DNA from: Cruorifilaria tuberocauda
Taxonomy: Eukaryota > Nematoda > Chromadorea > Rhabditida > Onchocercidae
NCBI GenBank assembly: GCA_013365365.1
Contig: JABVXU010000136.1
Coordinates: 1-64,000, forward strand
DNA: 64,000 nt
Direction: 5' to 3'
Made by a program: the position numbers and the translations under genes. Of the stretch, positions 31,716-44,100 are shown piece after piece (the first letter of the stretch is position 1; each line of letters starts with the position of its first letter). Under the pieces are notes generated by a model. The model worked only from the letters and a program-made list of their open reading frames with translations. It was not told the DNA's origin and searched no databases.

Positions 31716-33502
31716 CTATCTTTGTAGCATATCAAATAGCATTTTAAGAGAAGGAGTATAATAAGTTGGTATCAAGTCTTCACGTCCCTGTTTCTGGAAT
31801 TCTTCTACTTTTTCCAGGTTATGCACTCCAGTACCTACCAAAACCGATGTCAAGCCATTAACATGACTAAATTTTATATCTGTTTCACACGAGTCACCAA
31901 ACATCACTGACTTTTCAGCTTTGAGATTGAACCTGAAAAGAATTCTCGGTGAACCGCAATATGATTATTACTTCTTGCGTTATTTGGACAGATATTGTCT
32001 GGAAAATGAAATCACTTATAAATGTTCGATTTATTTGTATGTCATCAAATTAATAGTTTATGATATTTTTTTGCATACTAAGATAATGAAAATTCACAGC
32101 TTAAAAGATTACAATTTACCTGCTACGTGCAATTAAAAATACTGTGAGGAACAAATAACATCGAACTACAAACAAATATGAAGAATACCATAACACGATA
32201 TATTGATTTACAACTAATTTCAGTTAAAATTACTAAATCAGTAAAAATATACCTATCTTTGATGTATTCGAACATTGCTTTGCTAGGCTTCCCAATTATG
32301 ACTGGTTCTTTATCAGCAGCTGTTTGCACTGCTCTCATGCTTACACCTGATCCCGGTATAATAACACCTAAAAATAGAATTCTAAGATCCATTTTATAAG
32401 AAATTTTACTTAAACTAAGTAATTAAAAAAGAAACGTTGATTAATTTTATCCTAACTCTTTTTTGTCGCTGGTATATTTAACACTTTGGTTAAGAGATAT
32501 GAAAGTACTATTTACCTGACATAGGTCCAGGCAGCCTTGGGTCTGGATTGGTAGCATAAAAACGTACTCCTGGCTGGTTGATATAGTTCACAGCCCTCAT
32601 TATTTTCGGATAGCTTATATGTATATCGAAACTAACTACTACAGCTCTCACTTTTCTGGATATATCCATTTGCTGTATGGATTCACCGTTGGTGTAAGAC
32701 TCGACAGGATCCGGCCCTGTTCCAAAGCTTTCTACTCCCTCTTTTTTCAATTCTTTCTGAAGCATGAAAATCATATATGAGAAAGCAACAGAATGAAATT
32801 GTAAAAAAATAGCACTTACTTGTAAACCACTTGACCCGACAACATACACTGGCAAATCGGACTTTTCCTCAGCCAATATGTGAGCCAAAACTTTAGCCGG
32901 CGATAAAATGTGGTCATCAGATATCATATCAAAACCTATTCGTCGACATTTCTCAGCATATTCATCCAGCGTTCTAGTTGAATTATTTGTTACGATGAAG
33001 ACATTTTTGCCTAAAAATATTTCATCTTCAAAAACTCAGCAAAAACTAAAAATTAAAAATCGTTGCTCTAAGCGAGCTTTGAAACATATATTATACTAAA
33101 GATAGTTTCAAATCTTCCCTGCTTTCGACAAAATCGCAAAAAACTAAACTGGTTACAACAATTCTCAGAAATTATCTTGCATTCTCAGAAATTCAAGATG
33201 TTGAATGAAGGTAGGGAGGGAGGGAAGTGGAAGGGAGGAAGAGAAAAAGAGAAGAAATAAAAGTAACATTAAAAACAAAGTATTCCAAAATTCTGGACTT
33301 CTTTTTCCACTACGGATTTAAATCTGAAAGAATTGAAAAGGGATAACTGAAAATACAAACCAGAAGATATGAGATGTTGCAGGAAATCAACAGCACCCGG
33401 TAGCGGAGTGTCACCAAGCCAGAGCACACCGTCAGCATCGAAAAAGAATGATTCAAATGAATTGATCAACTGGTGACCGTCTGCCTGTTGTACTCTTGAC
33501 AT
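31716..33502 (-). CDS. HAD-family phosphatase, phosphoglycolate phosphatase type (PGP/PDXP-like)
   Basis: Five exons in minus order: 33361-33502, 32820-33010, 32516-32756, 32253-32367, 31716-31932. Phases agree and give 301 residues. All four HAD motifs are visible: motif I FFFDADGVLWLGD near residue 20 (nucleophile Asp and DxD), motif II VFIVTNNSTRT near 51, motif III Lys in IIGKPSKAMF, and motif IV MFGDSCETDIKF. The cap region has the order expected of eukaryotic phosphoglycolate phosphatase / pyridoxal phosphatase proteins (C2-capped), and the length is usual. It should hydrolyse 2-phosphoglycolate or a similar small phosphate in the cytosol; the precise substrate cannot be read from sequence. 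A TGTTTCAG acceptor lies about 22 nt before the ATG, consistent with SL trans-splicing. Confidence 0.92.
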
Positions 33503-34140
33503 GCCTTAAAGTAATAATAATTCCTGAAACATTTCACTGCTTGATATTTAGTGATTTACTCTATATCCACACCTTATCATAACTCTTCATGATCTCTAAA
33601 ACTAAACAAGGCTCTCGTATCTGATTATTCCAATTGAGATATTTGTCAGATCCTAATCCTTCAACCTCACATTTTCCAGTTATTTTTAGATGAGAAATAC
33701 AGCATTTCTCAATAGCTTTCGTTATTATTATTCATTAACATCTTAATAAACTGTTCAATCCTGTTTCTTTCCAGTCCAATTTTCGAAAATGAAATTGCTT
33801 TTTCTTAATCACGAAAAAGTTGAAATAATGAAGGAATGGTTGAGAATCTCAGGGCATGGATAAGTAATTGGGAATGAAGAAGAGGAAAAAATGACTAAAG
33901 AGAGAGGAATAGAGAAGTAAGATAAGGAAGGAGATCTTCACAATCAATTGAACCATAATTGCATTTTGTTTCTGAAGTCTACACTTCCTGAGTGTTGCAA
34001 GGTCAAACAGGAAAATATTCTACTTTTCTAAGTCTCTATATCAGAATGTACGAATGGAAAATTATTGAAAAAAACAAAAGCTCGCTGGAAATGAAGAGAT
34101 ATATTGTTATTTAGAAAAATTATTTAATATACTATAATTT
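33503..34140. other. intergenic region between divergent genes
   Basis: Lies between the phosphatase gene (-) and the RAD54 locus (+). It should hold both promoters. AT-rich, with purine-rich runs near 33880-33940. No motif I can name. Confidence 0.5.
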
Positions 34141-34417
34141 ATGGAGCTGCAACAACTCACTGATACACTAGAGCGAAATCTTGCAAAATCAGTCGATATT
34201 GAAAGCATACTGTACCGTGAGTGTCCTAATTGCAGCAATTGGCACCAGTTCAAGTCGAGGAGAGCAAAATGGGTGAGGTTTCGTCATCACTGGTCATTGT
34301 GGTGGTCAGCGGGTGCGCGGAGCGGTGCGGCGGCGGAAGTTGGCTTCGGTCGTGGTGAGTTGGGTTGGTGAGAAGTGTGTGGATGGGTCTTGTCCTGCAG
34401 ATATAGAAGAGCCTTGC
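34141..34417 (+). other. candidate 5' exons of the RAD54 locus or of a separate gene
   Basis: An ATG at 34141 opens a frame MELQQLTDTLERNLAKSVDI...ILY that ends at a strong GTGAGT donor after 34216 in phase 1. A 17-nt segment at 34401-34417, flanked by CCTGCAG and GTAAGT, continues it in phase (HIEEPC) and leaves phase 0. That phase fits the RAD54 segment at 35530. This would supply the missing start codon of RAD54, but the extra residues are not part of RAD54 proteins I know, and the microexon is speculative. The surrounding 34200-34870 is much richer in GC than the rest of the window. Confidence 0.35.
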
Positions 34418-34649
34418 GTAAGTCACGTCACATGATTACCCGTATGAAATCTGTGCTTCGTGCATGTTGTTTCTTACCTTCGATAAATGATGCGTTCTAC
34501 TTTGCGTGCGTGCCTGCGTGCGTGCTATGCGTTGGTGATAGTTGTTGTACTTCATATGAGGGTCATGAGAGGAAAAGGAAGGATAGATGGAAGTCTCGGA
34601 TTCGGTAGCGCCAAGTATGTTCCAAATTTCGAGCAAGTTGCGAGGAGCA

Positions 34650-34651
<2 letters not shown>

Positions 34652-34714
<63 letters not shown>

Positions 34715-34744
34715 ATCTGTATCTGTATTTGTGTCTGTGTGTGT
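34652..34744. repeat. (GT)n microsatellite
   Basis: A pure GT run of about 59 nt at 34652-34710, followed by an imperfect GTAT/CTGT tail to about 34744. The Cys/Val and His/Thr translations over it are artefacts. Confidence 0.97.
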
Positions 34745-35529
34745 TACCTTTGCGCACTTATGAGATTACCGCAGTTCGTGCCAGGTGGTGCGTGGGGATG
34801 AGGCGGAGAAGGAGTTCTGCCTTTTGTTTGCAAAAGTGTCTGATGATCACCGCCGGTGTGATGTTGTTGTACGACGTTTGTTGATGATACTCTGTCCACC
34901 CGAAATATTTCGCATTATTTCACCGAAGATACTTCACCCTTCCCGTATTTAGTATGAGGTCCCAAAGTCCATCTTTATCCCTTATAACCCAACAACTGAT
35001 TTTCTCGGCTTAAGAGGGTAACTTATGCTCTCGGTAATGCTTTTGAGATACAAAGAGGTAACATGAATAATGGCTTTTGATGTATGAACTCTACCATCTG
35101 GCGCCATCAGCGCTGCTTGAGTTTTAGTTAACCCATATTTCCTTTCATTTTCCTTTCTTTTTTTCCGCTAGCTTTTGACATTTTTTTTGAGTTTTGACGT
35201 TTTTTGTCCTTCTGAAGTTGGCGGAAATCGAAGACTTGGCTAATGGAGTTAATTTAAATTAACAAAATATTCCAGCGGCAGACGAAAAATTGAAGCTATT
35301 CTCTTCAACTATTGGAACTCATTCCTGTGCTAAAAATATGTTTAAATTGTATCGCTGACATCTGACGATTCTGCCGCACTGTCAATATTACTGCTGACTA
35401 ATGGTTATTTTTCTTCACTTTATATTCTTTACATGTCTTTACATCTCGCCGTTTTCAAATTTTTTAATGGATTGGTAGTTTTGGATCCTATTAAGCGTAT
35501 TTACGTGCTCATCTATCGCTTTTATTAAG

Positions 35530-38500
35530 AGACGAAGCTTGGCTCCTTCAACGGTCAATGGGACCTCGTCGTCGCCTACGTTAAAACCGTATGTTTTGTT
35601 CGGTAATGACGAAAAATTGCGGGAATGGAAAGAACACAAATTAAATGCATTAGAAGTTAGTACACACCTCTTGGAATTTGTAAAATAAGTCGTGATTTAT
35701 AAATTTTTTTGAAATAATCTATGAAGATATTGAGTGTTTTGTTCCTTGTCTCCCAAAAATAATTGTGAAGCAATCACTTCACACTTACTGTGTATTGGGT
35801 CCCTTCGATTTGATCTTTACAATTGCGGCTAATCTTGCACTGCCTCTCATAAATATGTTGGTGTGTGACCTACCCGTAGCTCCGAATATGTGTGGGACAG
35901 ATTGCGCAACACATATCGGTCCACGGGAGAGCTACGCATTGACTCGACCTTCCCGCCGTTGTTGACCTCTCCTTATTATAATGCATTAACCCGATACTAT
36001 ATGGCAGCTCGTTCACAATTCCTTCCACTGTATTCAAGCCTTTACATATCCATTACTCACTCCAAGCTTCTGAATCTCATGTTTCATTGCTCTGCTCTTA
36101 TTCTTCCGTTTACTGGAAAGCTTTTGAGGGATGTTCATCGTAAGGACCAGCCCGTGCACTTTCTGCCTAAGATACCTGACGTTTTTGCCCGTCAAGGTCA
36201 TTGCTTGGAATGTATCATGTTCAGTTATATGTTTGCAAGGAATTTGTAACTTGGTGCTACTTTATATAAATCAGTTTGTCGGTAGTTGATTTATTTTTTT
36301 TTTTCGGATGCTAGTTAATTCGTTTAACATCATCTATGTGTATCTGTTTTCGGAGTAAGTGCTGTTTTACAACACTCAGTCATCTTTATCATTATTTATT
36401 TGGTTTTTGATATATTTGTAAGCTGATTAAAACTATTTCCTGATCTGTAGTGAAATACTCTGAATCGGTATTTTCAGAATGACGAAAATCCTGATCGAAA
36501 TGAGTTTAAAAGTCCATATCGCAAAGTTTTAATCGCATCCGTCGATGATTTGATGCAAAAAGAACAGGGTTTCCATGAAGAAATGATCAGCAGGCTGCTA
36601 AGCAAACCTTTCAAAATACCTATTCATGATTACAGAAGTAACTGTCATCTCTATGCATACCGTCCTCAGTTATTTTGAATTTATTAAGACTAGTTGTCCC
36701 GAAATCATATGTCATACTTCACATCGGCATGGCGGCTGTCGGTTAACCCGTAGTTTCGAACATGTGTTGGTATATTTGATGACACATGTCGGTTCTCGGG
36801 TCAATTGCTTACTAGCCGTAATTCCAAGCCGATATCCACCGATGTTATCTATCCAATTTTCTAGTATAATATATTTTTGATTTTCTTATTTTCTATTGTC
36901 AGTGTATTTTGGAGAATTTGAGATTACGGAAAAGATCATTGAATAATTGGATGTATTTTATTTTGATAGGCCCAGGCAGAGCTCGGCCTCTTGGTCTTCG
37001 TCATTCAATGATTCGCTGTGCACTATTCGATCCATATACTGAAGGAGCACTGGTACTATTTACACCACCGGAACTTAGTGCACATGATGCACTCAAACTT
37101 GATACTACTAACAAGCAGGTGAACGTCGTACCACTTGTCAGTTACTTTAATCTACCAATGATATGAATTAATATGAAACCACGTGCTTTTTTACTTTGTC
37201 TTCTTATCCTGAATATGTTGTTATCGTGTCAGTTATGAAATCAGGACCCTTCGCTGGCAGAAGTATAGGACGTCTTTAAATTTTATCAAGTGATATTTCG
37301 AACATAATTATCTATGAGGTAAGATTTGTCTAGATATTTAAAATTAAATTGTAAGGTACATGTTGTGGTGGATCCGATGCTGAGCGCTGTTTTGCGACCT
37401 CATCAGCGGGAAGGTGTGAAATTTATGTATGACTGCGTCACCGGTGTTCGCATACCTTCTGCTCATGGTTGTATCATGGCTGATGAAATGGGTTTGGGCA
37501 AAACGCTACAATGTATCACGCTGATGTGGACATTACTTGTATGTCTATTATCATGTAATAATAGAAATTTTTGCTACAGAAAAAAATAGCAATTTTCGCG
37601 GAAAGATATTCCATAATAACATGAGCAATCTAATCAATTCTATTGGTGTTATTAGTCGAGTAATAGCTTTCAAATTTTGCAATCAAAATGTATGAATTGA
37701 TGATCAGAAGAAGGATGGGAAACGAGCTTCTTTGAATGATAAAGCATGGCACCAGGAGCGGAACACAAAGCTGGGAACGTGTTTAAAGGGTTTCATAGAG
37801 TTTGTATTTCTGAATAAATCCCACGGGAATTTCTGTGGGAGGAGAGGAAGCGGTTCCATCTTGACAAGTATGCTTCGGTCACAAGGAAGACGTGAATGTC
37901 AGATCTTTGATCGATTTTAGCAACTATTTATGAAGGATAATATGAAATGAGTAAGAATTCAATGACGTTTATTGTATGAAAAAACCAAGCTAAGATGGAT
38001 AAAATTATTTAAATTCTAAAAAATTACTTCAGAGGCAAGGACCAGACGCGAAGCCGGTGTTGAATAAGGCTGTAATCGTTTGTCCGAGCAGTCTTGTCAA
38101 GGTTAACCCTTGCTTTGCTCATTTGAGGTACACCTTTAACCTTGAGATAAAGATACAATCAGAAAGGCTTGTATGTCTCAGGATGGAGTTTAATGATCGT
38201 CTATTTATGTCAACGAGGATATAACAGTTATAAACATTCGAGACCTTCATGAAACAAATTAAATGCGCAGCTGTATACTTTAGTCAATCAGCACTTTGCA
38301 ATACAGTTTTACGATGGATTTTCCTGCTAGCAGTCACTTAAAAATGCTTTATATTTCGGAAAAGTTTTATTTCAAGCCTCGTGCGATAAGATGACCCGAA
38401 CTAAAGATTTATGAATTTTCAGAACTGGGATAAAGAAATTAGAAAATGGCTCGGCGGACGTGTGAATGCATTGCCCATGGATTCAGGAGGCAAAGATGAA

Positions 38501-41500
38501 ACTAACAGGAATTTAGGTTTGTCTGATACTTTGAGGGTCTCCTTCAATGTTCACTTGTTGAGATTAAGTAGTTTCATCTTAGCAAATATTATCGAAGATG
38601 AACGAAATCTGATTCTCTTTGTTTTATTAACGATAATAATGATTAAATTATTGAATAATGTATCTTTTCATGATATTTTAGAAAAGTTTGTGTCCCAGAT
38701 GGGTATGCGTTGTCCTACACCTGTACTCATTATTTCCTATGAAACTTTTCGGCTTCATGCCTCTATCTTGTTGCAGAAGGAAATTGGATTAATTATCTGT
38801 GATGAGGTTTAATTTCTAATATCTTTTATATTTTTTCTAACATAAGAGGCGCAGTCATTCGATTAATTCTAGTGGTCGGATACTTGAGTACAAAATTTAG
38901 ATATTATCTGCATTGATTGTATAAGCGCAGTTTTGAATTCATTTCATATTCATATCATTAATCGTCCATGGCAGCCAGCTAACAGATCATCATTTTTTTT
39001 TCGCAGCTTAATTTCAAGGTACTGTTTCAAAGTCAAAATCAGATCCAATTCTATGCCGTAGAAAAGAATTCTCATCTATTCTTATACTCTTATGATATTG
39101 ATTTTTACCTTTATTTTTCACCACCCATTTGTACTTAATACAACGATTGTCAAATTTCTATTGATTATAAAACTTAATTGTTATACCAGGGTCACCGATT
39201 AAAAAATAGCGATAATCAAACATATCAAGCGCTTTTCGGTTTAAAATGTGAGCGACGAGTACTTATTTCTGGTACTCCAATACAAAATGATCTTTTGGAA
39301 TATTACAGGTTACTGTAGTTTTTAAGAGATCTTCAAAAATTTCATTGAAGTTGACAAACATTTTTAGTTGAGGCTGATTAGTCAAACCTGTTAAGATAAG
39401 TTTCATTAGTAATTAACCTGAAAGATTTAATCTACACTTTTTTGAAAAGTAACACCTACACTTTTTTCAACCGCTTCTGCTTGTAGTTTGATAAATTTTG
39501 TCAATCCTGGCTTACTTGGAACAGCCTCAGAATTTAAACGACGTTTCGAAAATATCATTCTTCGAGGTCGAGATGCTGATGCGACAGATGCGCAACGTGA
39601 AAGAGGTGATGCTGCACTTATGGAGATGTCGTCCATTGTGAATAAATGTATCATTAGAAGAACATCCGCATTGCTCACGAAATATTTACCGGTACAATAT
39701 CCTCTCTACTTCTAGAACGTTAGTATGAAATCGTTTGTTATTTTATCCAATGCATTTACACATTTTAGGTCAAATATGAACTCATTATTTGTTGTAAGTT
39801 GACGGAACTGCAAGAGAAATTGTATAAGCAACTTATTAGTACGTTTTCAATTAGCGGGAAGCAGAAAATGACTGAAGGTAAGTGTTGAATTATATCTAAG
39901 CTTTCAGTTGCATATGGAAAAAGGTTGAGAACCATTTTCAAATAATTCCCATCATCTGGTGATTAATGGAATAATGCTGTCAAAGTATCTTCATTTTCAG
40001 GTGATAAAATAACGGGAACGGCACTCTCATTCATTACAAATCTGAAAAAATTATGTAATCATCCACAGCTAATACTTGATAAATGCCAAAAGAAAGAAGA
40101 AGGATTTGAAGGTTTTATTCATTTGTTGCTAATTGTATAATTTTTTAGCATTAATAGTTCATTGTAATTGTAATTGTAATTGTAATTGTTACAAAATATT
40201 AATTTTGTAGGTTGCTTGAAGTTGTTTCCTAGAGAATTTGGCAGAAAGTTTGAGCCAATATTTTCTGGGAAAATGAAAGTTCTAGATTATCTGTTAGCAG
40301 CAACAAGAGCCACTACAAATGATAAATTTGTTCTAGTGTCTAATTATACTCAAACGATTGATGCATTTGTTGAAGTAAGTTTCTGTATTTACATATTTTA
40401 GGTTTTTAAATAAATAATTGCTTATTTGTAAATCAGTGCTTACCTTACGAATCATATGATAAAAACAGTATATGATTCGTAGTGTTTAAATTTAGTAGTA
40501 TGTAGCATGATATACAAATAATTAAACGATATTTGTGTTAAAACTAAAAATTGGTGAAGGACCTGGTTGATCGTTTGATCTGCGGTTCATTTGTTCAAGT
40601 TATTTATAGTAATTGCTTATGCAGATTGTATGCAGAGCCGGAGAAAAATGAGAATTAAATATGAAAATCGATGTTATGATTATATAAAAAAAACCTTCAG
40701 TTATGCCAGCTTCGTCACTATCCGTATATTCGTTTAGATGGCACTTGTACAATTAAACAGCGAGCAAAATTAGTGGAGAAATTCAACGACCCTGAGGTTA
40801 AATTTAATTAATTTGAGTATGATTATATCGAATATTGAATACCGAAAATAATTACAAGGACAGTGTTACAAAGGAAGTGAAAGGCAAATTTGAGAGATAG
40901 AATGAAAAGGTAAATATAAAAAATTTAATTCATCATCAGAGAGAACAAACTGAATAAGCATCAAGTTCCAGGGTGTTGAGTACGTATTCCTGCTGTCATC
41001 AAAAGCAGGTGGTTGTGGTTTAAATTTGATTGGTGCAAATAGACTTATAATGTTTGATCCGGATTGGAATCCAGCAAATGATGATCAAGCAATGGCTCGC
41101 GTATGGAGGGATGGACAGAAAAAGAACTGTTTTATTTACCGATTATTAGCAGTAAGATTTTGCTAAAATTAAATTTTTACTCACTTTTCCTGTTTTTATG
41201 CATTTTAATAGTTTTCATGGCATTTAAATTTATTGGAAGAGCCGTATTGGAATATTGTTTCTAGGCCGTTGAAAAAACTAAGAAAATTTCCAAGCAGGAA
41301 AAAATAGGGCAGTTGAAAATGACAGCCAACAAATTATGCAGTTAATCTTATTTATTTGGCAAATATGTTTTAATTTTCCATTTTTATAAACAATAATTGG
41401 GGGGCTAGAAAAGATACATAGCACTTGTAATTGTAAACCGAGATTTCTGTTATTAGAAAGAAATGATTTATGTAATGTGTACGTTGGCAACTATAGCAAT

Positions 41501-42914
41501 AATTGCAAACGTATGCAGATATTAAAAAGCTTGTAAACATTTCATTAAAGTATAATACAGATCTTCCTTCATATGATAAGAATTAAAAGTTAAAATAAAT
41601 ATGAATGAATGAGATTTGAATGAAGGAATAATTTTGCACAGTGATGAGTGAGATAAATCTTTAAGAGTCAGTGATATATTTCATCAAATGTTGGAATTCA
41701 AAATGTCCGTAAGAAAAGAGTTTATCGGCATTGGGCAACTAAAAATCAGCTTTCGCTTGGTCGAGAAAAAGATTAAGTGTTAAAATGAATGCTGCTGCTT
41801 GTAAATGATGCAATGATCTTTAAATATGAAAAATGTTACTACTGATGTAGTTGAGCAAAATGTTTCAATCTTAGAATTCGGTAAATCTTAATGCTTTGAG
41901 GAAATATCTGCAAATTTTCCTTCTGGAAATCATATGCAAGAAATGATAACATAGGAAATAATTAAATGTAAATGCAATGAAAATAAAAATTTTAGATGAT
42001 ATGAAATAATGAACAGTAGGGAAAAAAGTCATTGAGTGTAATACCTCATATTTTATCTTCTTTTATACTACTAGTTTTCTTAAAAAAGTTTTCAAATTTT
42101 AGTTAATAACCTTTGTTATAAATGCTGATTTTGTCTACAGACTGGTAGCATTGAGGAAAAAATGTTTCAACGACAAGCGCATAAGAAAGCCCTGTCGTCT
42201 TGCGTTGTCGATGAAGCTTCCGATGTGGCACGGCACTTCAGTAAGGATCAACTGCGCCATTTATTTGATTTGAAAGCAGATATCGCATCTGATACGCATC
42301 AGTCGTGAGTTTTCATTTTTGATAGTTGTTGAAACTTTCACAAATCCCTAATAAGGAAATTTGACCGACATCTTTCTAGAAGTTTGCGTCCTTATGTTAT
42401 CAGAAAATAATTTCTGTGATTGCTGTTGCTGAAAATTTATATTTTAATATCTGGTTGAATGTATAAAATGAATTTATTTCAAGATTAAAATGTGATCGAT
42501 GCGTAAATGGTATCGAATACAGAGAACCTAAGGAACATGCTGATACGAACTCTGATCTCAGTGAGTGGTACCATGTTCAAAAAGATGTACGCAAAGTACC
42601 AGATAAAGTGAGCTTTTTGAAACCTCATGATGCATAAATCTCAACCTATTTCTGCTGTTAAAATACCATCTATTAAAGTACCATTAAATTATGATTAGGT
42701 GATTTAGCTGAATTAAATGTAAAAATTAGTCAGATTTTCTTCATCATCAGTTGACATCAGTGACTGTAAGCATAAGAATTTTTAGGTGCTGAAAAGAGTT
42801 TTTGATTGTGGAGCTATTACATTTGTCTTTCATCAGAAATCTCATGATGTAAGAAGCGAAGCGAAGGACGGAATCAAAAAGAATGATTTGTTGGATGGAG
42901 ATGCAGAAAACTGA
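35530..42914 (+). CDS. rad54: DNA repair and recombination protein RAD54 (Swi2/Snf2 translocase)
   Basis: Seventeen exons: 35530-35655, 36478-36637, 36970-37118, 37356-37538, 38033-38101, 38423-38516, 38682-38806, 39190-39308, 39487-39691, 39769-39877, 40001-40111, 40211-40374, 40701-40796, 40972-41151, 42141-42304, 42484-42607, 42786-42914. All phases agree: 768 codons plus stop, close to human RAD54L (747). Visible motifs: N-terminal [18 protein letters not shown], the Q-like [11 protein letters not shown], Walker [10 protein letters not shown] near residue 190, DEGH (split across exons 7/8), [36 protein letters not shown] and [10 protein letters not shown], then the C-terminal KCDRCVNG zinc-ribbon-like pair and [13 protein letters not shown]54 moves on double-stranded DNA and promotes RAD51 strand exchange in homologous recombination. 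No in-frame ATG lies just upstream of RRSLAPS, so the start is in another exon (see 34141-34417). Confidence 0.95.
35872..35927. repeat. inverted-repeat hairpin, copy A
   Basis: A 56-nt element in the first resolved RAD54 intron. The left arm, beginning ACCCGTAGCTCCGA and ending ATATGTGT, can pair with the right arm ACACATATCGGTCCACGGG around a 15-nt loop, with a few mismatches. A related 56-nt element lies 874 bp downstream in the next intron (copy B). Confidence 0.75.
36746..36801. repeat. inverted-repeat hairpin, copy B
   Basis: Same length and design as copy A: left arm beginning ACCCGTAGTTTCGA and ending ACATGTGT, right arm ACACATGTCGGTTCTCGGGT, with an unrelated loop. The base that differs in the left arm (T in A, C in B) is matched by an A-to-G change in the right arm, so pairing is kept. 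It lies in the second resolved RAD54 intron, same orientation as copy A. Confidence 0.75.
37539..38032. other. RAD54 intron with a GC-richer insert
   Basis: The 494-nt intron contains a GC-richer block at about 37705-37920, with a small hairpin around 37810 (CCCACGGG...TCTGTGGG). An open frame over the block (37732-37920) has no splice sites in phase with RAD54. Possibly a decayed mobile element. Confidence 0.4.
40162..40190. repeat. (TTGTAA)n tandem repeat
   Basis: About five copies of a 6-nt unit in the RAD54 intron between 40111 and 40211. Confidence 0.95.
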
Positions 42915-43854
42915 AATTTCGCTTTATTGCAATTTTTCTCTTTGAAAATTCAAATGTTCCAAGGAGTCATGAAATGATTTTCCCTCGAAACTCTCCCATA
43001 ATTTGTATTATGTTATTAAACTATTGTATTTTATATCTCAGCTCGATGAGAGAGCTTTTCTACTCCAAACTTCCACGTGCACAATTGTGTTATAAAATGT
43101 ATGTATGCATGCATATGCATATGTATGTGTGTGTATATGTGTATATTTGGAAGGGTATCGAATGTTTACTAAGCGCCAAAGGTAGGCAAGAAAAATTATA
43201 TCTTATGTACACATCAAAAGGAAAGACAAGAATCCAAGTGATAAAACGATGATGGGATTATTTAATGAGAACGAAAAAAATCATAGAATAGGAAAAATGT
43301 AACCTTACTATCATCATGAAGGATATGTCAAGATCATTAGATCATTAGAGCAACGTGAAAGACGAAGTAGAATATCACTGATGTATGATGAATAGAATTG
43401 CAAGAAAACATGAACGAAACTATTGAGACTTCTTTCTATAAAGTAATGATTGAAGTAGATAAGGCTCATACGGAATGGATGACAAGCAAGGCAAATGAAG
43501 ATGAAATGAAATCACCGGTACTTAGCATTGAACAGGATCGAGTAAACAAACAAAAAGAAATGGTTTCAGCTATATTTCTTTCATCTTTTTGGATATTATA
43601 CTCAAAAATTATGGAAAAAAAAATTGCTACCGGTCTGTGGATCAAAAAACAGTTAACGACTTACTGATTATTGAGTGTCGGCGATTTCTTTCAACCGTGA
43701 CAAGATTTAAGTTGTTCCTTTCTAGACGAGAGTGTTCTTTCTTTCCTGTTATTGTCGACGATCTTCGTTGACGACAGTCTTTCTTTATATTCGTAAGTAA
43801 ACAAACTGCTAGCTTTATGTCAGGCAGATCTGATTGCTGATACTTTGAGTGTAC

Positions 43855-43876
43855 CTCAAACTTGGGTAATTAAACC
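43855..43876 (-). ncRNA. exact SL1 spliced-leader sequence (SL RNA gene or pseudogene)
   Basis: The minus strand carries all 22 nt of the nematode SL1 leader without a mismatch (GGTTTAATTACC... ending AAGTTTGAG). It is followed directly by a GTACAC donor-like sequence, as in SL RNA genes. The last six leader bases TTTGAG can pair with CTCAAA just past the donor (loop GTACA), resembling the first stem of SL RNAs that sequesters the splice site. Further downstream TGTCG...CGACA could form another stem. I do not see a clear Sm-binding site (A-U4-6-G) and no 5S rRNA gene is nearby, although filarial SL genes normally sit in the 5S cluster. The coordinates cover only the leader; the end of any transcript is not defined. 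Confidence 0.65.
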
Positions 43877-44100
43877 TTTAGATTTCACAGCATACAATAA
43901 CACAACATTAACACATTAAAATTTTCTAAAATATCCAGCCGAGTATCAAAAAAAAACGATATTAGTCAGACAAAGTAATTGGGTAATAGTTTAACCCTTT
44001 CGTTAAGCAACCACCCTCCTTGAAAATCAAACCTTTAATGCTCATCTGCTTGGGATTTTCCTTATTCTGGAGGAGAGAGGATCAAGACCAATCAAGCGTG

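Noticed and set aside
34487..34884. Cys/Val- and His/Thr-rich open frames on both strands
   Set aside because: They are translations of the GT microsatellite at 34652-34744.
35439..35639. Minus-strand frame of 66 codons
   Set aside because: It is the antisense shadow of the first resolved RAD54 exon.
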